From contig CAJUBU010000025.1 in NCBI GenBank assembly GCA_910585095.1, forward strand, positions 1 to 41,923: a stretch of DNA of 41,923 bases. Reading direction: 5' to 3'. Both the position numbers and the translations under genes were made by a program. The notes beneath the pieces were generated by a model. That model ran no database searches and had not been told where the DNA came from. It saw nothing but the letters and a program-made list of their open reading frames with translations. The DNA is from an uncultured Lachnospira sp. (GTDB taxonomy: Bacteria; Bacillota; Clostridia; Lachnospirales; Lachnospiraceae). Below are positions 41,796-41,923 of the stretch, piece by piece; position 1 is the first letter of the stretch, and every line of letters begins with the position of its first letter.

Positions 41796-41923
41796 GTCGC
41801 CGCGAGCGGGAGCCGCAAAGAGCGACAAAGAAAAAAATAGAGAATGATTACAGAAAGTTATTCTTTAGAAATCATTGAACCTTGAAAACAAATGCTAAAT
41901 CGAAAAAACGATAGCAGAATAGT
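41796..41923 (+). other. Probable pre-16S rRNA leader (operon continues past the window)
   Basis: Hairpin GTCGC (41796-41800)/GCGAC (41822-41826), then AATGATT (41843-41849)/AATCATT (41870-41876), then TGAACCTTGAAAACAAAT (41876-41893), which resembles the 'CTTTGAAAACT' boxes seen in Firmicute rRNA leaders and spacers. No 16S sequence is reached. Proximity to the origin also fits. Confidence 0.6.

Overview
The window is the replication-origin region of a very AT-rich Firmicute chromosome. Gene content and order point to a clostridial, Lachnospiraceae-like bacterium: parA-parB-DUF4446-serS, a two-subunit class I fumarase, and dnaA/dnaN/recF/gyrBA placed back to back with rpmH/rnpA/yidD/yidC/jag/mnmE/mnmG/rsmG. 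The species cannot be named from sequence alone.

Layout. (1) Positions 1-4.6 kb, + strand: end of a restriction island, with a 5'-cut type I HsdR followed by a complete mcrB-mcrC pair. The island stops at a bidirectional terminator against the 3' end of a tRNA-Arg(CCT). (2) 4.9-13.2 kb, - strand: transmembrane chemoreceptor, DUF3881-like protein, HD-GYP protein, serS, DUF4446, parB, parA. (3) 13.2-19.1 kb, a remodelled accessory patch: two perfect parS sites, a decayed repeat array, a broken acetyltransferase, a TraX-like membrane protein, an atypical response regulator with a coiled-coil partner, an alpha/beta-hydrolase lacking recognisable catalytic residues, and a soluble chemoreceptor-like protein. 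(4) 19.1-28.0 kb, - strand: gyrA, gyrB, recF, S4-domain protein, dnaN, dnaA. oriC is bipartite, with DnaA boxes on both sides of dnaA; the dnaN side also carries an AT stretch, six TAG trinucleotides, a GC-rich step and a DnaA box. (5) 28.4-36.1 kb, + strand: rpmH, rnpA, yidD, yidC, jag, mnmE, mnmG, rsmG. (6) 36.1-41.2 kb, + strand: esterase plus a shortened paralogue, fumarase alpha and beta, a YbhN-type membrane protein and phosphatidylserine decarboxylase. (7) 41.2-41.9 kb: tRNA-Ser(GCT), terminators, then a consensus promoter and leader that look like the start of an rRNA operon just beyond the window.

The most unusual signal is non-coding. Four unrelated genes (chemoreceptor, alpha/beta-hydrolase, gyrA, mnmG) are preceded by leaders that share an 8-9 bp helix with compensatory base changes. 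The helix always ends 15-17 nt before the start codon, and in at least three leaders it interlocks with a second helix as a pseudoknot (family 'P'). A second dispersed 82-nt element ('R') lies before mnmE and psd, with a partial copy near the rRNA promoter. A third ('Q') lies before serS and near the rRNA promoter. I do not recognise any of the three as a known riboswitch or T-box. Several proteins here also keep a fold but lack key catalytic or phospho-acceptor residues.
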